Origin: Paracoccaceae bacterium
Lineage (GTDB): Bacteria; Pseudomonadota; Alphaproteobacteria; Rhodobacterales; Rhodobacteraceae
DNA length: 64,000 bases
Direction: 5' to 3'
NCBI GenBank assembly: GCA_014323795.1
Contig: JACONK010000018.1
Span: forward strand, 1 to 64,000
The position numbers and the translations under genes were made by a program. The number at the start of each line of letters is the position of its first letter. Position 1 is the stretch's first letter. Positions 39,693-48,672 of this stretch are shown in pieces. The notes beneath the pieces are model-generated. The model saw only the letters and a program-made list of their open reading frames with translations. It ran no database searches and had not been told where the DNA came from.

Positions 39693-40361
39693 TTAGGCTG
39701 TCGCCAGACTATCCGCGATACTCTCAAATATCCTGGCCCCGTCTGACCCTCCGAGAGCTGCATCATTCAGCCGCTCCGGGTGAGGCATCATGCCAAGCCC
39801 GCGCCGATTCTCGCTGAGGATCCCCGCGATATCCGCTGCCGCACCATTAGGCGTATCGCGATAGGTAAAGGCAATCCGGTCCTCCGCCCGCAGTGCCGCC
39901 AGTGTTTCCGCATCCGCCTGATAGTTGCCTTCGTGGTGCGCGATCGGTATGCGGATAACCTGCCCCCTGGTGTAGCGCGATGTGAACAGGGACGCTGTCG
40001 TCTCCACCCGCAATTCAACTTCTTTGCAGATGTATTTAATCCGGGCATTGCGCATCAAAACGCCCGGCAGCAGCCCCGCTTCGCAGAGCACCTGGAAGCC
40101 GTTGCAGATGCCGATGACCAGTCCGCCCTTGTCTGCGAAGGCGCGGACGGAGGCCATGACGGGTGAGCGTGCCGCGATGGCGCCGCAGCGCAAGTAGTCC
40201 CCGAATGAGAAGCCGCCGGGGATGGCAACGATATCGAGCCCGGCAGGCAGGAACGTGTCCTTGTGCCAGATCATTGTCACCGTGCTGCCCGCACGGCCGA
40301 AGGCGACAGCCAGGTCGCGGTCGCAGTTGGAGCCGGGGAACCGGATGACACCGGCACGCAT
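39693..40361 (-). CDS. purQ: Phosphoribosylformylglycinamidine synthase, glutaminase subunit
   Basis: PurQ provides ammonia for the fourth step of purine synthesis. The 222-residue class I amidotransferase holds the catalytic Cys in GICNGFQVLCEAG and the His-Glu pair in MMPHPERLND; IPGGFSFGDYLRCGAIA begins the domain. It overlaps purS by one base, which suggests coupling. The large subunit purL is not in the window. Confidence 0.95.
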   Translation of the reverse strand: MRAGVIRFPGSNCDRDLAVAFGRAGSTVTMIWHKDTFLPAGLDIVAIPGGFSFGDYLRCGAIAARSPVMASVRAFADKGGLVIGICNGFQVLCEAGLLPGVLMRNARIKYICKEVELRVETTASLFTSRYTRGQVIRIPIAHHEGNYQADAETLAALRAEDRIAFTYRDTPNGAAADIAGILSENRRGLGMMPHPERLNDAALGGSDGARIFESIADSLATA

Positions 40362-40600
40362 CAGGAAATCTCGATTGCGTAGTTTTCAGTCACGGCATTG
40401 GCGAGCAGATTTTCGCACATCAGCTCGACTTGTGCACGAACCTGCGCTTCGTCGGCTTCCTCAAACTCGATCTCAATCACCTTGCCCTGCCGCACGGCGG
40501 AGATACCCTCAAACCCGAGCGTACCGAGCGCATGCCGCACCGCTTCCCCCTGGGGATCAAGCACGCCGGATTTGAGGGTGACATGGACGCGGGCTTTCAT
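40361..40600 (-). CDS. purS: Phosphoribosylformylglycinamidine synthase, PurS subunit
   Basis: A 79-residue protein beginning KARVHVTLKSGVLDPQGEAV, the standard PurS opening, and ending with an alpha-beta dimer module (CENLLANAVTENYAIEI). PurS joins PurQ and PurL in the multi-subunit enzyme of alphaproteobacteria and Gram-positives. The frame continues upstream to 40945, but the ATG at 40600 follows GGAG and begins the homology. Confidence 0.94.
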   Translation of the reverse strand: MKARVHVTLKSGVLDPQGEAVRHALGTLGFEGISAVRQGKVIEIEFEEADEAQVRAQVELMCENLLANAVTENYAIEIS

Positions 40601-40838
40601 TCGGTGTGGACTCCTGTAGTGCGGTTTGCCGCGAGTTTGGCTGCAGCCGCTTGCCGATTCTGCAGATTCCTGAAGTGCGGATGGTTGTTTCGCACGGTCC
40701 CTTTGTAGAGGTGGTCTCACCCCCTCCTGCGCTGATTGCCGGATATTTCCGGGCGGGCGGAACATGCGCCGGGCCGGACACACCGCATCGGCAGCCAATC
40801 CGGGCGCCAGCCGGGATGAATGCCGGCAGACCCTGGCT

Positions 40839-41384
40839 TTATGGTTCAAACCCCACCTCGGCCCAAAGAAGCCTTCGTGCCTCTTGCCACAGTCTACCTT
40901 CTTCATACGCATTGATGTAATCAAGCGCACGATACAGCCGGACAACGGCCGCTTCCCTCTGCCCCTCGGCCAAAAGGCATTTGGCCTCTTCCACCCAGGC
41001 CCGATTTCTCTGCCGGATCAGATTGGCGAATGTCTTTTCCGCTTCAAACAGTTTCTCATAGGTAGAATCTTCACGACTTTCGATATTTTCCCGCTCATAC
41101 TGGTGGGCGTCATAGTAGGATTTATTGCCCCGTAGAATGAGGTTCGAGACCTAGTTTGCAGCCTCGTAAAACGCGATGATGGCCGGAATGGCCGTGCGAC
41201 AATTCCCATCCGCAATCAACGACTCGTAAGACTCTCGCATATCCTGTAATTCTGCAAGAGTCTTGATTGTACCGCCATCCTCAAACAATTCATAGCGTGA
41301 CAGATCGGTCTCGTCCGCGTCCTGGGCTGCCGAATTGTGGGTTCCGGCCAGAATTACTGACGCGACCAGCAGAAGTTTCTTCAT
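40839..41384 (-). pseudogene. Small secreted protein gene interrupted by an in-frame amber stop
   Basis: The first 77 codons give a signal peptide (MKKLLLVASVILAGTHNSAA) and a short helical region ending FYEAAN. A TAG follows at 41151-41153. The same frame then continues without a stop for 103 more codons and reads like a real helical, charged protein (YDAHQYERENIESREDSTYE, KLFEAEKTFANLIRQRNRAW, VRLYRALDYINAYEEGRLW), ending at 40839. A single C-to-T or similar change (CAG to TAG) would explain it. The family is unknown. The start ATG follows AAGGTG. Confidence 0.7.
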
Positions 41385-41536
41385 ATCGTTCACCTTGCGC
41401 GAATGTTCCGTCCCTTGTTTCCAGCTGCCCGAGGGCCTCTGCGCAATGATGGACTATGCGGGTGTCCCTGCACCTGTCAATATGACTTTCCGGGGCCGGT
41501 CAGCACCGCGCTTTGCCTCACCGCGTTTATTAAGCG

Positions 41537-43006
41537 TCACCCGGATGCACCCCGCCCTGCGCGGCGACCGAATACAGTGCCGGATGTCAGGCCGGAACCA
41601 CCCGGGTAGCCGCCAAAAAACACGCCCCCGACCAGTTCTCCGCAGCCGAACAGGCCTGCGATGGGTGCTCCGGTTGCCTTCAGCACGGCCCCGCGTTCAT
41701 CCACCTTGAGACCGCCATAGGTAAATGTTATCCCGCATGTGACCGGATATGCACGGAAGGGTGGGGTATCCAGCTTCTGTGCCCAGTTGGTTTTGTCGGG
41801 TTCTAATCCGTGCGTGGACTTTCCGTCGCGCGTGGTCGGGTCAAACGGGGTGCAGTCATCAACGGCTGCATTGAACTCTTGCAGTGTTGCCGCCGCTGAG
41901 GATGTATCTGCCCCTGCGAGTTTGGGGACCAGTTCTTCCAGGCTGTCTGCTTCCACATAGTGTGCGTCTTCGAAATGGTATTCGCCGTAAAGAAGGTCGA
42001 GAACCTTTGCATCGAACACCTGCCAGGCAAAGTGGCCCGGTTGTTCCAGCACCGCACGACCGAACCGGGCATATGTATAGTTGCGGAAATCGAAGCCTTC
42101 GTCGACGAAACGTTTGCCTTCTGCATTCAGCATCACGCCCAGGAAATAACAGATCTTGCGGTAGTTCTTCCGTTCCCCGGGTGGCAGGTCCAGGTTGCCG
42201 AAATCTTTCATGTGCAGGTCCACAGGGGTTGCGTGACATCCGCCGGACCGGCCATACCGCATGGCACCGAGAGCTTCTGCCATCAGCAGTCCGTCTCCGG
42301 TATTGTGCGGGGTTCCACGCACCTTTGCCACAGACCAGTCGGGCCCAATGCGTTCCTCCCGCAGGGCTTTGCCGGCTTCAAATCCGCCGCAGGCGAGTAC
42401 GACAGCATCTGCGGAAATGCTCTCATCCGCGACCTGTACGCCTGTCACCCGGTCGCCCCTGGTCAGTAATCCGGTGACCCCGGCCCTGTATCGTATCTGC
42501 CCGCCCAAACGCTGAAACGCGGCCAGTTCCATTTCGAACAGGCCGACCCCTTCGTTTTTAGCAGCCAATGTTAAACCGCCCCAAAAGACATACCTGCCGT
42601 CTTTTTCGAAGCTCTGGCGATTATAGATCGGGTCATAGGTGACCCCGTGCCCGGCGAGCCAGCGGACCGCATCACAGGACTCGGATACCAGGGCATGCTG
42701 TTCCGGCGTCAGCGTTTCATCATCATTGAAGCACAGAAGGTCAGCCTTGAACTTTTCCTGCGTGTAGTGACCGAAATCCGTGTTTGGGATGCGGGGATCT
42801 TTCGGGTTGGAAAGAAGTGGCAAGAGCTCTTCCGGAGTTTCATAGGCAAACCGCATTGCTCCGGCGGTGTATTTTGTGTTGCCTCCCGCCAGGTCCGGCC
42901 CGGCCTTTTCCAACATCAGAACTTTCGCGCCCGCTTCCAGTGCCGCTATACCCGCAGAGATGGCCGCATTGCCTGAACCGACGACGACGATGGTCTTTTT
43001 TACCAT
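41537..43006 (-). CDS. tcuA: FAD-dependent tricarballylate dehydrogenase-like flavoprotein
   Basis: A 489-residue enzyme of the fumarate reductase/succinate dehydrogenase flavoprotein family. The N-terminal FAD site is VVVGSGNAAISAGIAALEAG, and YPGGSGLTSGTVFGRRAG closes the fold. The long central part (KYTAGAMRFAYETPEELLPL, NYRKICYFLGVMLNAEGKRF) fits TcuA, which oxidises tricarballylate to cis-aconitate. Neighbouring PrpF, TctABC and AbrB-like genes support an aconitate-related substrate, but the exact acid is inferred. The ATG at 43006 replaces a longer frame to 43228 that has no similarity. Confidence 0.8.
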   Translation of the reverse strand: MVKKTIVVVGSGNAAISAGIAALEAGAKVLMLEKAGPDLAGGNTKYTAGAMRFAYETPEELLPLLSNPKDPRIPNTDFGHYTQEKFKADLLCFNDDETLTPEQHALVSESCDAVRWLAGHGVTYDPIYNRQSFEKDGRYVFWGGLTLAAKNEGVGLFEMELAAFQRLGGQIRYRAGVTGLLTRGDRVTGVQVADESISADAVVLACGGFEAGKALREERIGPDWSVAKVRGTPHNTGDGLLMAEALGAMRYGRSGGCHATPVDLHMKDFGNLDLPPGERKNYRKICYFLGVMLNAEGKRFVDEGFDFRNYTYARFGRAVLEQPGHFAWQVFDAKVLDLLYGEYHFEDAHYVEADSLEELVPKLAGADTSSAAATLQEFNAAVDDCTPFDPTTRDGKSTHGLEPDKTNWAQKLDTPPFRAYPVTCGITFTYGGLKVDERGAVLKATGAPIAGLFGCGELVGGVFFGGYPGGSGLTSGTVFGRRAGRGASG

Positions 43007-43519
43007 GGGGATTCCCTGATTTTCAGATGTTTTATATACAATCGGATACAAGGTAAAAAGGAGAACCGGATGAACGTTGGTCCATATCCCGTATTTCGGT
43101 CCGTGATGCACCAGGGTGCCCGGAGACGGCCCGGAGACGGACGGTATCGTCGGGCACAGGCCGCGTTTGGGTGCCATAGTGTGCCAACCCCTGACTTCCG
43201 AATTCGTCGAGATGTATGAGACGCACATGATGTTGGGGGCGTGACAGCATGTTGGGGGCGTGACAGCACCCGGGCGGAAATTGTGCCCGAGAAGGCAGAC
43301 CCTGCCAGGGTTGCAGCCATTGGCCAGAATTTTGAAAAGGGATACTGACCTGGCTTGCCGTAACAGATTTTACCGATGCCGGTCATCACATCGGCGCAGC
43401 TGTCCGTCATCACCAGGCTGTCATCGATGTCCTGCGGATTGGCGGGGAGGACGCCGCAGGTGCGACGGCAGGGGCACACCTCAACGAGCCTCCGCGCGCA
43501 ACCAGGGGTGATCGTCTCA
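43007..43519. other. Divergent control region between tcuA-like and AbrB-like genes
   Basis: It holds the promoters of both genes and a tandem 19-bp repeat (43230-43267). No regulator gene fits here; the open frames are shadows. A short plus-strand stretch near 43330-43510 is open in one frame but matches nothing I know. Confidence 0.45.
43230..43267. repeat. Tandem 19-bp repeat, two copies
   Basis: ATGTTGGGGGCGTGACAGC occurs at 43230-43248 and again, directly adjoining, at 43249-43267. It sits about 225-260 bp upstream of the tcuA-like start. It may be a regulator-binding array or a simple duplication. Confidence 0.85.
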
Positions 43520-44548
43520 ATGAAATCTGTAATCTGCACTTTTGCCATAGCCCTTGCAGGCTGTGCTGTGTTCCATGTTTTGAACCTGTCCCTGCCCTGG
43601 CTGTTGGGACCCATTGCCGCTTGCCTGGCGGCGGCCCTTGTCGGTGTGCCGATGAAAGGGATCAAGCCGCTCAACGACAGCATGCGCACGGTCCTTGGCG
43701 TTGCAGTCGGGGCCACACTGACGCCGGCCGTTATCGCGACATTTCCGGCAATGTGGCCCACGCTTGCGCTGATTCCGGTCATGGTTGCCGCAATAGGTGC
43801 CTGCGGTATTCCCTATTTCCGGTGCATCTGGGGCTACGATTTCGCCACCGCATACTACTCTGCCATGCCGGGAGGGCTGCAGGACATGCTGGTTTTTGGT
43901 GAAGAGGCCGGCGGGGATGCGCGAACCCTTTCCCTGATACATGCTACCCGGGTTCTGGTGATCGTTGTGGCCGTGCCATTTTTGCTTGGCAGCATCTGGG
44001 ATGCGGATCTTGGCAATCCGCCTGGCGTACCGGCGGCAACCATTCCCCTGGAAGAGATTTTGGCGATGGTTGCCTGTGCGGCGGCGGGATGGTGGGTTGC
44101 AAAGCGGGTCGGGCTTTTGGGCGCGTCGATCCTCGGTCCGCTGATCATCACGGCTGCGGTTACGTTGACCGGTTTTTTGCATTTCCGGCCGCCGGCAGAA
44201 GCGATATGGGCTGCCCAGTTTTTCATAGGCATGACCATCGGGGCCAAATATGCCGGGATCAGCATGCAAGAGGTGCGCAACGACCTTGCCGCAGGTTTCG
44301 GATTTTGCTTTATCCTGATCATTCTGACACTGATCTTCGTGGAAACGATCTATGCCTTGGGTATGGCCCCGGGGCCGGAGATCCTGTTGGCGTTCGCCCC
44401 AGGGGGGCAAGCGGAATTGACTGTTTTGGCACTTGTCGTCGGGGCGGATGCGGCATTTGTCGTGGCACACCACGTTCTGCGGATATTTGTCGTGATTTTA
44501 GGGGCCCCGATTGCGGTCAGGATTTTTAATCCCGGACCGCCGGGTTGA
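43520..44548 (+). CDS. AbrB-family membrane protein / putative transporter
   Basis: A 342-residue, mostly hydrophobic protein with about ten membrane segments in two repeats (LSLPWLLGPIAACLAAALVG; VGLLGASILGPLIITAAVTL). PGGLQDMLVFGEEAGGDART and APGGQAELTVLALVVGADAA match the paired motif of the AbrB (ammonia monooxygenase regulator-like) family. Members often sit in tricarboxylate catabolic loci and are probably permeases. The ATG at 43520 precedes the first membrane segment. Its end overlaps the convergent dehydrogenase gene by 23 nt. Confidence 0.82.
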   Translation: MKSVICTFAIALAGCAVFHVLNLSLPWLLGPIAACLAAALVGVPMKGIKPLNDSMRTVLGVAVGATLTPAVIATFPAMWPTLALIPVMVAAIGACGIPYFRCIWGYDFATAYYSAMPGGLQDMLVFGEEAGGDARTLSLIHATRVLVIVVAVPFLLGSIWDADLGNPPGVPAATIPLEEILAMVACAAAGWWVAKRVGLLGASILGPLIITAAVTLTGFLHFRPPAEAIWAAQFFIGMTIGAKYAGISMQEVRNDLAAGFGFCFILIILTLIFVETIYALGMAPGPEILLAFAPGGQAELTVLALVVGADAAFVVAHHVLRIFVVILGAPIAVRIFNPGPPG

Positions 44549-45494
44549 TCATATTGATCGGTTGTCCGGCCGCAAAGGCGTTTACCTGCCCAAAGATATC
44601 TGTGAACTGCAGGTCAAGCTCATCTTCGGTCACATAACCGATATGGGGCGTAGGCAGCACGTTAGGATGCGTCAGAAGCGGGTGGGCGGGGTCAGTCAGC
44701 GGTTCCTGATCGAACACATCGACAGCTGCGCAAATGCGCCCTTTGGCAACCTCTGCCTCCAGCGCACCAGGCGCGATGAGGCCGGAACGGGAGGTATTTA
44801 TAAAAAGTGCCCGGTCCCGCATCAGGCCAAGATCTTCCGCAGTGATGATCCCGTGATTTCCGGGCTTCAGACGTACGTGAATACTGACAATATCGCTGTC
44901 CCCAAAGAAGGCCGCACGGCTATCAGCGATTGTTGCGCCATCTTCAAGCGCCCGTTTTCGCCCTTCCTCCGAACCCCACCAAATTGTTTTCATGCCGATG
45001 GCCCGGGCATATCCGGCAACAGCCCTGGCTATGCGCCCATAGCCATACAGCCCGAGTATACGCCCTCGTAGTGTGCGGCCGATACCTGCCTGCCAATCGC
45101 CGTTGCGGATGGAATTGACCTGATCGGGTATTTGCCGGTAACTTGCCAGCATCAGTGCCAGCGTATGCTCCGCTGCCGCATAAGACGGCGTGTCGGAGTG
45201 CATGTCGGAACAAAGGAGGACGCCATTCAACGTGCAGGCATCCAGGTCGATGTGCGGGTAAACGCTGCGTTGGGAAATGAGCCTGAGGTTTGGCAACAGG
45301 GAAAGCAGTTCCGCACCGATTTTTGTCCGCTCCCGGAAAAGCACCAGGGCTTCGGCGGCGTACACGTGCTGCGCAAGCCTGACAGGGTCCGGTTCATGAT
45401 CGGTCCATACGGTTACGTCGTGATTCGCCAGCATTTCAAAGCACGGAAGGCCACGCAGCGTATCGAGCCAGTCATCCAGAATATGAATCTTCAT
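44526..45494 (-). CDS. D-isomer-specific 2-hydroxyacid dehydrogenase
   Basis: A 322-residue NAD-dependent dehydrogenase. The Rossmann motif is LGLYGYGRIARAVAG. The catalytic Arg is in NTSRSGLIAPGAL, the Glu in DVFDQEPLTD, and the His in PTPHIGYVTEDEL. The substrate specificity is not readable. Its place after prpF suggests it acts on a hydroxy acid made during breakdown of the imported acid. A TTG at 45497 gives one more residue triplet, but the ATG at 45494 overlaps prpF's stop (TGATG). Confidence 0.87.
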   Translation of the reverse strand: MKIHILDDWLDTLRGLPCFEMLANHDVTVWTDHEPDPVRLAQHVYAAEALVLFRERTKIGAELLSLLPNLRLISQRSVYPHIDLDACTLNGVLLCSDMHSDTPSYAAAEHTLALMLASYRQIPDQVNSIRNGDWQAGIGRTLRGRILGLYGYGRIARAVAGYARAIGMKTIWWGSEEGRKRALEDGATIADSRAAFFGDSDIVSIHVRLKPGNHGIITAEDLGLMRDRALFINTSRSGLIAPGALEAEVAKGRICAAVDVFDQEPLTDPAHPLLTHPNVLPTPHIGYVTEDELDLQFTDIFGQVNAFAAGQPINMINPAVRD

Positions 45495-46582
45495 CAACCG
45501 TTCCAGACCGATTTCGGCACGAAGACCTCCCCGGAAGCCAGCTTGCGTGCGGTACGTTCCAGCCCCGCGGAAATAACTTCAAAAGTATGGCCGGATTGCC
45601 TGTATTCAAGGGTTACTTTCAGTTGCCCCATCGGATGTTCAAGCAAAAGCCGGGCCGGGGATGCGATTTTACCGGACGTCAGGCCCGCACCAACGGTTCC
45701 AGGGCAAAGCAGGCATGCCCCCATGGCTTGCGCTCCGGTCACGGCAAGGCCTGGATGCGTGTTCCAGGGCATAAAGTAGCGAACTGCGGCGGTGCCACCG
45801 TCACGTGCAGGGGCCAGGATGCCAAATTTAGGCGTCACGGATTGGGATACGTCACCCATGCCCATCAGCGCACCGGCCTTTATTCGGACAGCCTCCATAC
45901 GATCAAAAAAAGCCCGATTTTCATCCAGTTGTGCTGCCGTTTCGTATCCGGTCAAATCAAGGTTACCGGCACACGCTATGGCCATTGGCATGGCGACGTC
46001 GATACATGTTACCGCAATGCCATCAATGGTGTTTATCCGGTTTCCGGTTGGAAACATCGCCCCCGTAGAACCGCCGGCTATGTCACGAAACATCAGCTCT
46101 ATCGGTGCCGCAGTGCCGGGTACGCCGTCGATGGACGCGTCACCGTCATATACCACAGAACCGGCGGCAGTACGGACTGTGGCACACGTCCGGGCACCGG
46201 TATTGACCGCCCGGATCCTAACTTCCGTCCGGGTGTCGGCCGGGTCAATCAGCCCCATCTCAATAGCTGCCGGGCCGACACCCGCCAGAATATTTCCGCA
46301 ACTCGGCTTGAAATCGACCAGGCCGTTTTTAACACCAACCTGGGCAAAGAGATAATCTACGTCTGCCCAGGCATCGTCCGAACGAGAAAGCATCGCCACT
46401 TTCGTGGTCACGGCATTCCCGCCACCGATTCCATCAATATTAAGCCCGTGCCCGGATCCAATCATGGATACCAAAACACGTGCGAGCGTTTCCTGATCCC
46501 GCGGCAAATCCTTGCGCTGCATATACGGGCCACGAGATGTGCCGCCACGCATGAAAACATAGGGAATTGGAGTTTGAGTCAT
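45494..46582 (-). CDS. prpF: PrpF-family aconitate/oxalomesaconate isomerase
   Basis: The 362-residue protein opens with YVFMRGGTSRGPYMQRKDLP, the PrpF signature, and continues with NIDGIGGGNAVTTKVAML and FKPSCGNILAGVGPAAIEMG. The Cys of PSCGN fits an active-site position. Members isomerise 2-methylaconitate or tautomerise 4-oxalomesaconate, so an aconitate-like substrate is likely in this cluster. A frame from 46822 overlaps the transporter gene and is rejected. It overlaps tctA's stop by 4 nt. Confidence 0.87.
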   Translation of the reverse strand: MTQTPIPYVFMRGGTSRGPYMQRKDLPRDQETLARVLVSMIGSGHGLNIDGIGGGNAVTTKVAMLSRSDDAWADVDYLFAQVGVKNGLVDFKPSCGNILAGVGPAAIEMGLIDPADTRTEVRIRAVNTGARTCATVRTAAGSVVYDGDASIDGVPGTAAPIELMFRDIAGGSTGAMFPTGNRINTIDGIAVTCIDVAMPMAIACAGNLDLTGYETAAQLDENRAFFDRMEAVRIKAGALMGMGDVSQSVTPKFGILAPARDGGTAAVRYFMPWNTHPGLAVTGAQAMGACLLCPGTVGAGLTSGKIASPARLLLEHPMGQLKVTLEYRQSGHTFEVISAGLERTARKLASGEVFVPKSVWNG

Positions 46583-48603
46583 GTCAGCGGCCAGGGCAGG
46601 TTGACGTATTCCTGCACGAGGCCCGGCGGAAAATCGCGGCGCAGCAAACGCGCCATAAGGCACATGAAGCCGATTCCGACCGCCGTGTAGATGGCTGCGA
46701 AGCGAAAGTCTTTTCCGGCCCGGGTGCGGATAAACGTGAAAAGGAAGATGGTGAGTGCCATGATGAACCCGAGCAGCGATGTCAGGATCAAAAGCCCGGC
46801 AAACCAGGCCAATGTGGACCATAACCCGTGCGGAGCATCTGCATCGACTGATTCGCGATCAGCAAAGATGGGGTGGGTTTCCGACCGGAACACCATCTGT
46901 ACCAGAAGGATCACGGCACCGGCGATGGCCACACCGGACACGAAGCGGGGGAATACCCGGTCCGCCGCAGCGTAATCCGGTATCAGCGAGGCGTTCACGA
47001 ATGCGGCGATCAGGTAACCCAGAACCGCCAAAAGGAAGATCAGCGGGGCCCGCTTTCCGCCATGTTCAACCGCGCCCCCGGCCATGGTATTTTTGGCCTG
47101 GCGCAAACCGACGATAACCGACAGCAGAGTGATGATGATCAGAACAATCACAATCGGCGAAAAGATGTAGTCGATGCCTGCTTCAAATTCCTTGCGAAAC
47201 CGTGATCGGGCAATCTGCACCGCCTGGTTGGCATAGGTTTCTGCAGGGTTGGACAGGACGAATCCGATTAGAAATGCCGGCCGCGACCAGTCAAACCGGC
47301 GCATCAGGATGCCCAGAAAACCGATAGCGAAGAGTACCACGAGGTCCATCAGGTTTTGCCCTGACTGGAAAGCGGCAAAGCTGATGATCATAAAGAGGAA
47401 CGGGGCCAGCAGGCTGAACGGGATTGTGGTCAGCCGTGCAATCCCGCCCGAAGCGGCGATGCAGATCAATGTGCCGACCAGGTTTGCAAGTGCCAACAGC
47501 CAGACGATTGCGTAGGTGATATCGAGGTTGTTTTTCAGCATCGATGGACCGACTTCGACGTTACCTGAACCCAGCAGCGCAATGGCCCCGATAAAGATCG
47601 CCATAGAGCCGGACCCGGGGATGCCGAACAAAAGCGTGGGAACCAGCCCGCCGCCTTCTTTTGCGTTGTTGGAGCTTTCGGGCCCGATCACACCCCGAAT
47701 TTCGCCGCTGCCGAATTTTGATTTGTCCGGTGTGGTTTGCACTGCGTGGCCATAGGCGATCCAGTCTACGACAGACCCGCCAAGACCCGGGATAACCCCC
47801 ACGACAACCCCGATGATTGAACAGCGGACCGACAGCCACTTGTTCGCGAACCAGTCGCCGACGCCAGCCAGCCAACCGCCACCGAGGGGCGACCTGTTGG
47901 AAATTGACCGGTTCTGACGCAGCAGGGCCACTATCTCCGGGATTGCAAATACGCCCAGACCGACGATCACCAGCTTAATCCCGTCCGCCAGATAAGGCAT
48001 GTTGTAGGTTGCCATGCGCAGTTCGCCTGTGCTGTCGCCTTCCCCGATTGTGCCGATCATCATGCCAAGGCCGGCCGCAACGATGCCCTTCAGGGCGACC
48101 CGCCCGGCCAGGATGCCGACCATCGAAAGGCCGAACACCGTGATCATCAACAGTTCCGGCGTACGGAACTCCAGCACAAGGGGCCGGGCGACCAGAATGA
48201 AGACAGTAAGAAAGGCTGCACCGACCAAACCGCCAAAAAGTGAAGAAGAAAATGCGGCGGACAAGGCACGGGCCGCTTCCCCCCTTTTTGCAAGAGGGAA
48301 GCCGTCAAGAACCGTGGCCTGACTGGCAGACGACCCGGGTATACCCATCAGAACGCTGGCAAAGGTGTCCGATGTCGGCACCACAGCCACCATACCTGTC
48401 ATAAGTGCCAGGCCAGAGACCGGATCCATGCCGAACATGAATGGCAGAAGCAGAGATAACCCTGCGATGCCTCCCAGGCCGGGAAACACGCCGATGCAGA
48501 GCCCCATCACCACCCCCAGAACGAGGTAGCCCGGCACGGGCGGTTGGAAGATCAGCCCCGCGGCATCGCCAAGCGCGGCCAGCGCAACGGAAGTGAATTC
48601 CAT
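46579..48603 (-). CDS. tctA: Tripartite tricarboxylate transporter, TctA large subunit fused to TctB
   Basis: The 674-residue membrane protein joins two subunits. TctA covers about residues 1-500: MGLCIGVFPGLGGIAGLSLL, MTGMVAVVPTSDTFASVLMG, GIPGSSASQATVLDGFPLAK and GVIPGLGGSVVDWIAYGHA are its repeated glycine motifs. The last 140 or so residues (RAPLIFLLAVLGYLIAAFVN to the end) form a TctB-like four-helix part. Separate tctA and tctB genes are more usual. With TctC it imports a carboxylate using an ion gradient. Confidence 0.9.
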   Translation of the reverse strand: MEFTSVALAALGDAAGLIFQPPVPGYLVLGVVMGLCIGVFPGLGGIAGLSLLLPFMFGMDPVSGLALMTGMVAVVPTSDTFASVLMGIPGSSASQATVLDGFPLAKRGEAARALSAAFSSSLFGGLVGAAFLTVFILVARPLVLEFRTPELLMITVFGLSMVGILAGRVALKGIVAAGLGMMIGTIGEGDSTGELRMATYNMPYLADGIKLVIVGLGVFAIPEIVALLRQNRSISNRSPLGGGWLAGVGDWFANKWLSVRCSIIGVVVGVIPGLGGSVVDWIAYGHAVQTTPDKSKFGSGEIRGVIGPESSNNAKEGGGLVPTLLFGIPGSGSMAIFIGAIALLGSGNVEVGPSMLKNNLDITYAIVWLLALANLVGTLICIAASGGIARLTTIPFSLLAPFLFMIISFAAFQSGQNLMDLVVLFAIGFLGILMRRFDWSRPAFLIGFVLSNPAETYANQAVQIARSRFRKEFEAGIDYIFSPIVIVLIIITLLSVIVGLRQAKNTMAGGAVEHGGKRAPLIFLLAVLGYLIAAFVNASLIPDYAAADRVFPRFVSGVAIAGAVILLVQMVFRSETHPIFADRESVDADAPHGLWSTLAWFAGLLILTSLLGFIMALTIFLFTFIRTRAGKDFRFAAIYTAVGIGFMCLMARLLRRDFPPGLVQEYVNLPWPLT

Positions 48604-48672
48604 CGGTCACAGTTTCCCCAGAGTATCTCCGGCCGCGTTCGAGCGGCCGGGAATCCGGAAATTAAGCCGGGT

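Noticed and set aside
40838-40860. T-loop-like GGTTCAAACCCC suggesting a tRNA
   Set aside because: No acceptor or anticodon stems can be folded around it, and it lies at the end of the amber-interrupted coding frame.
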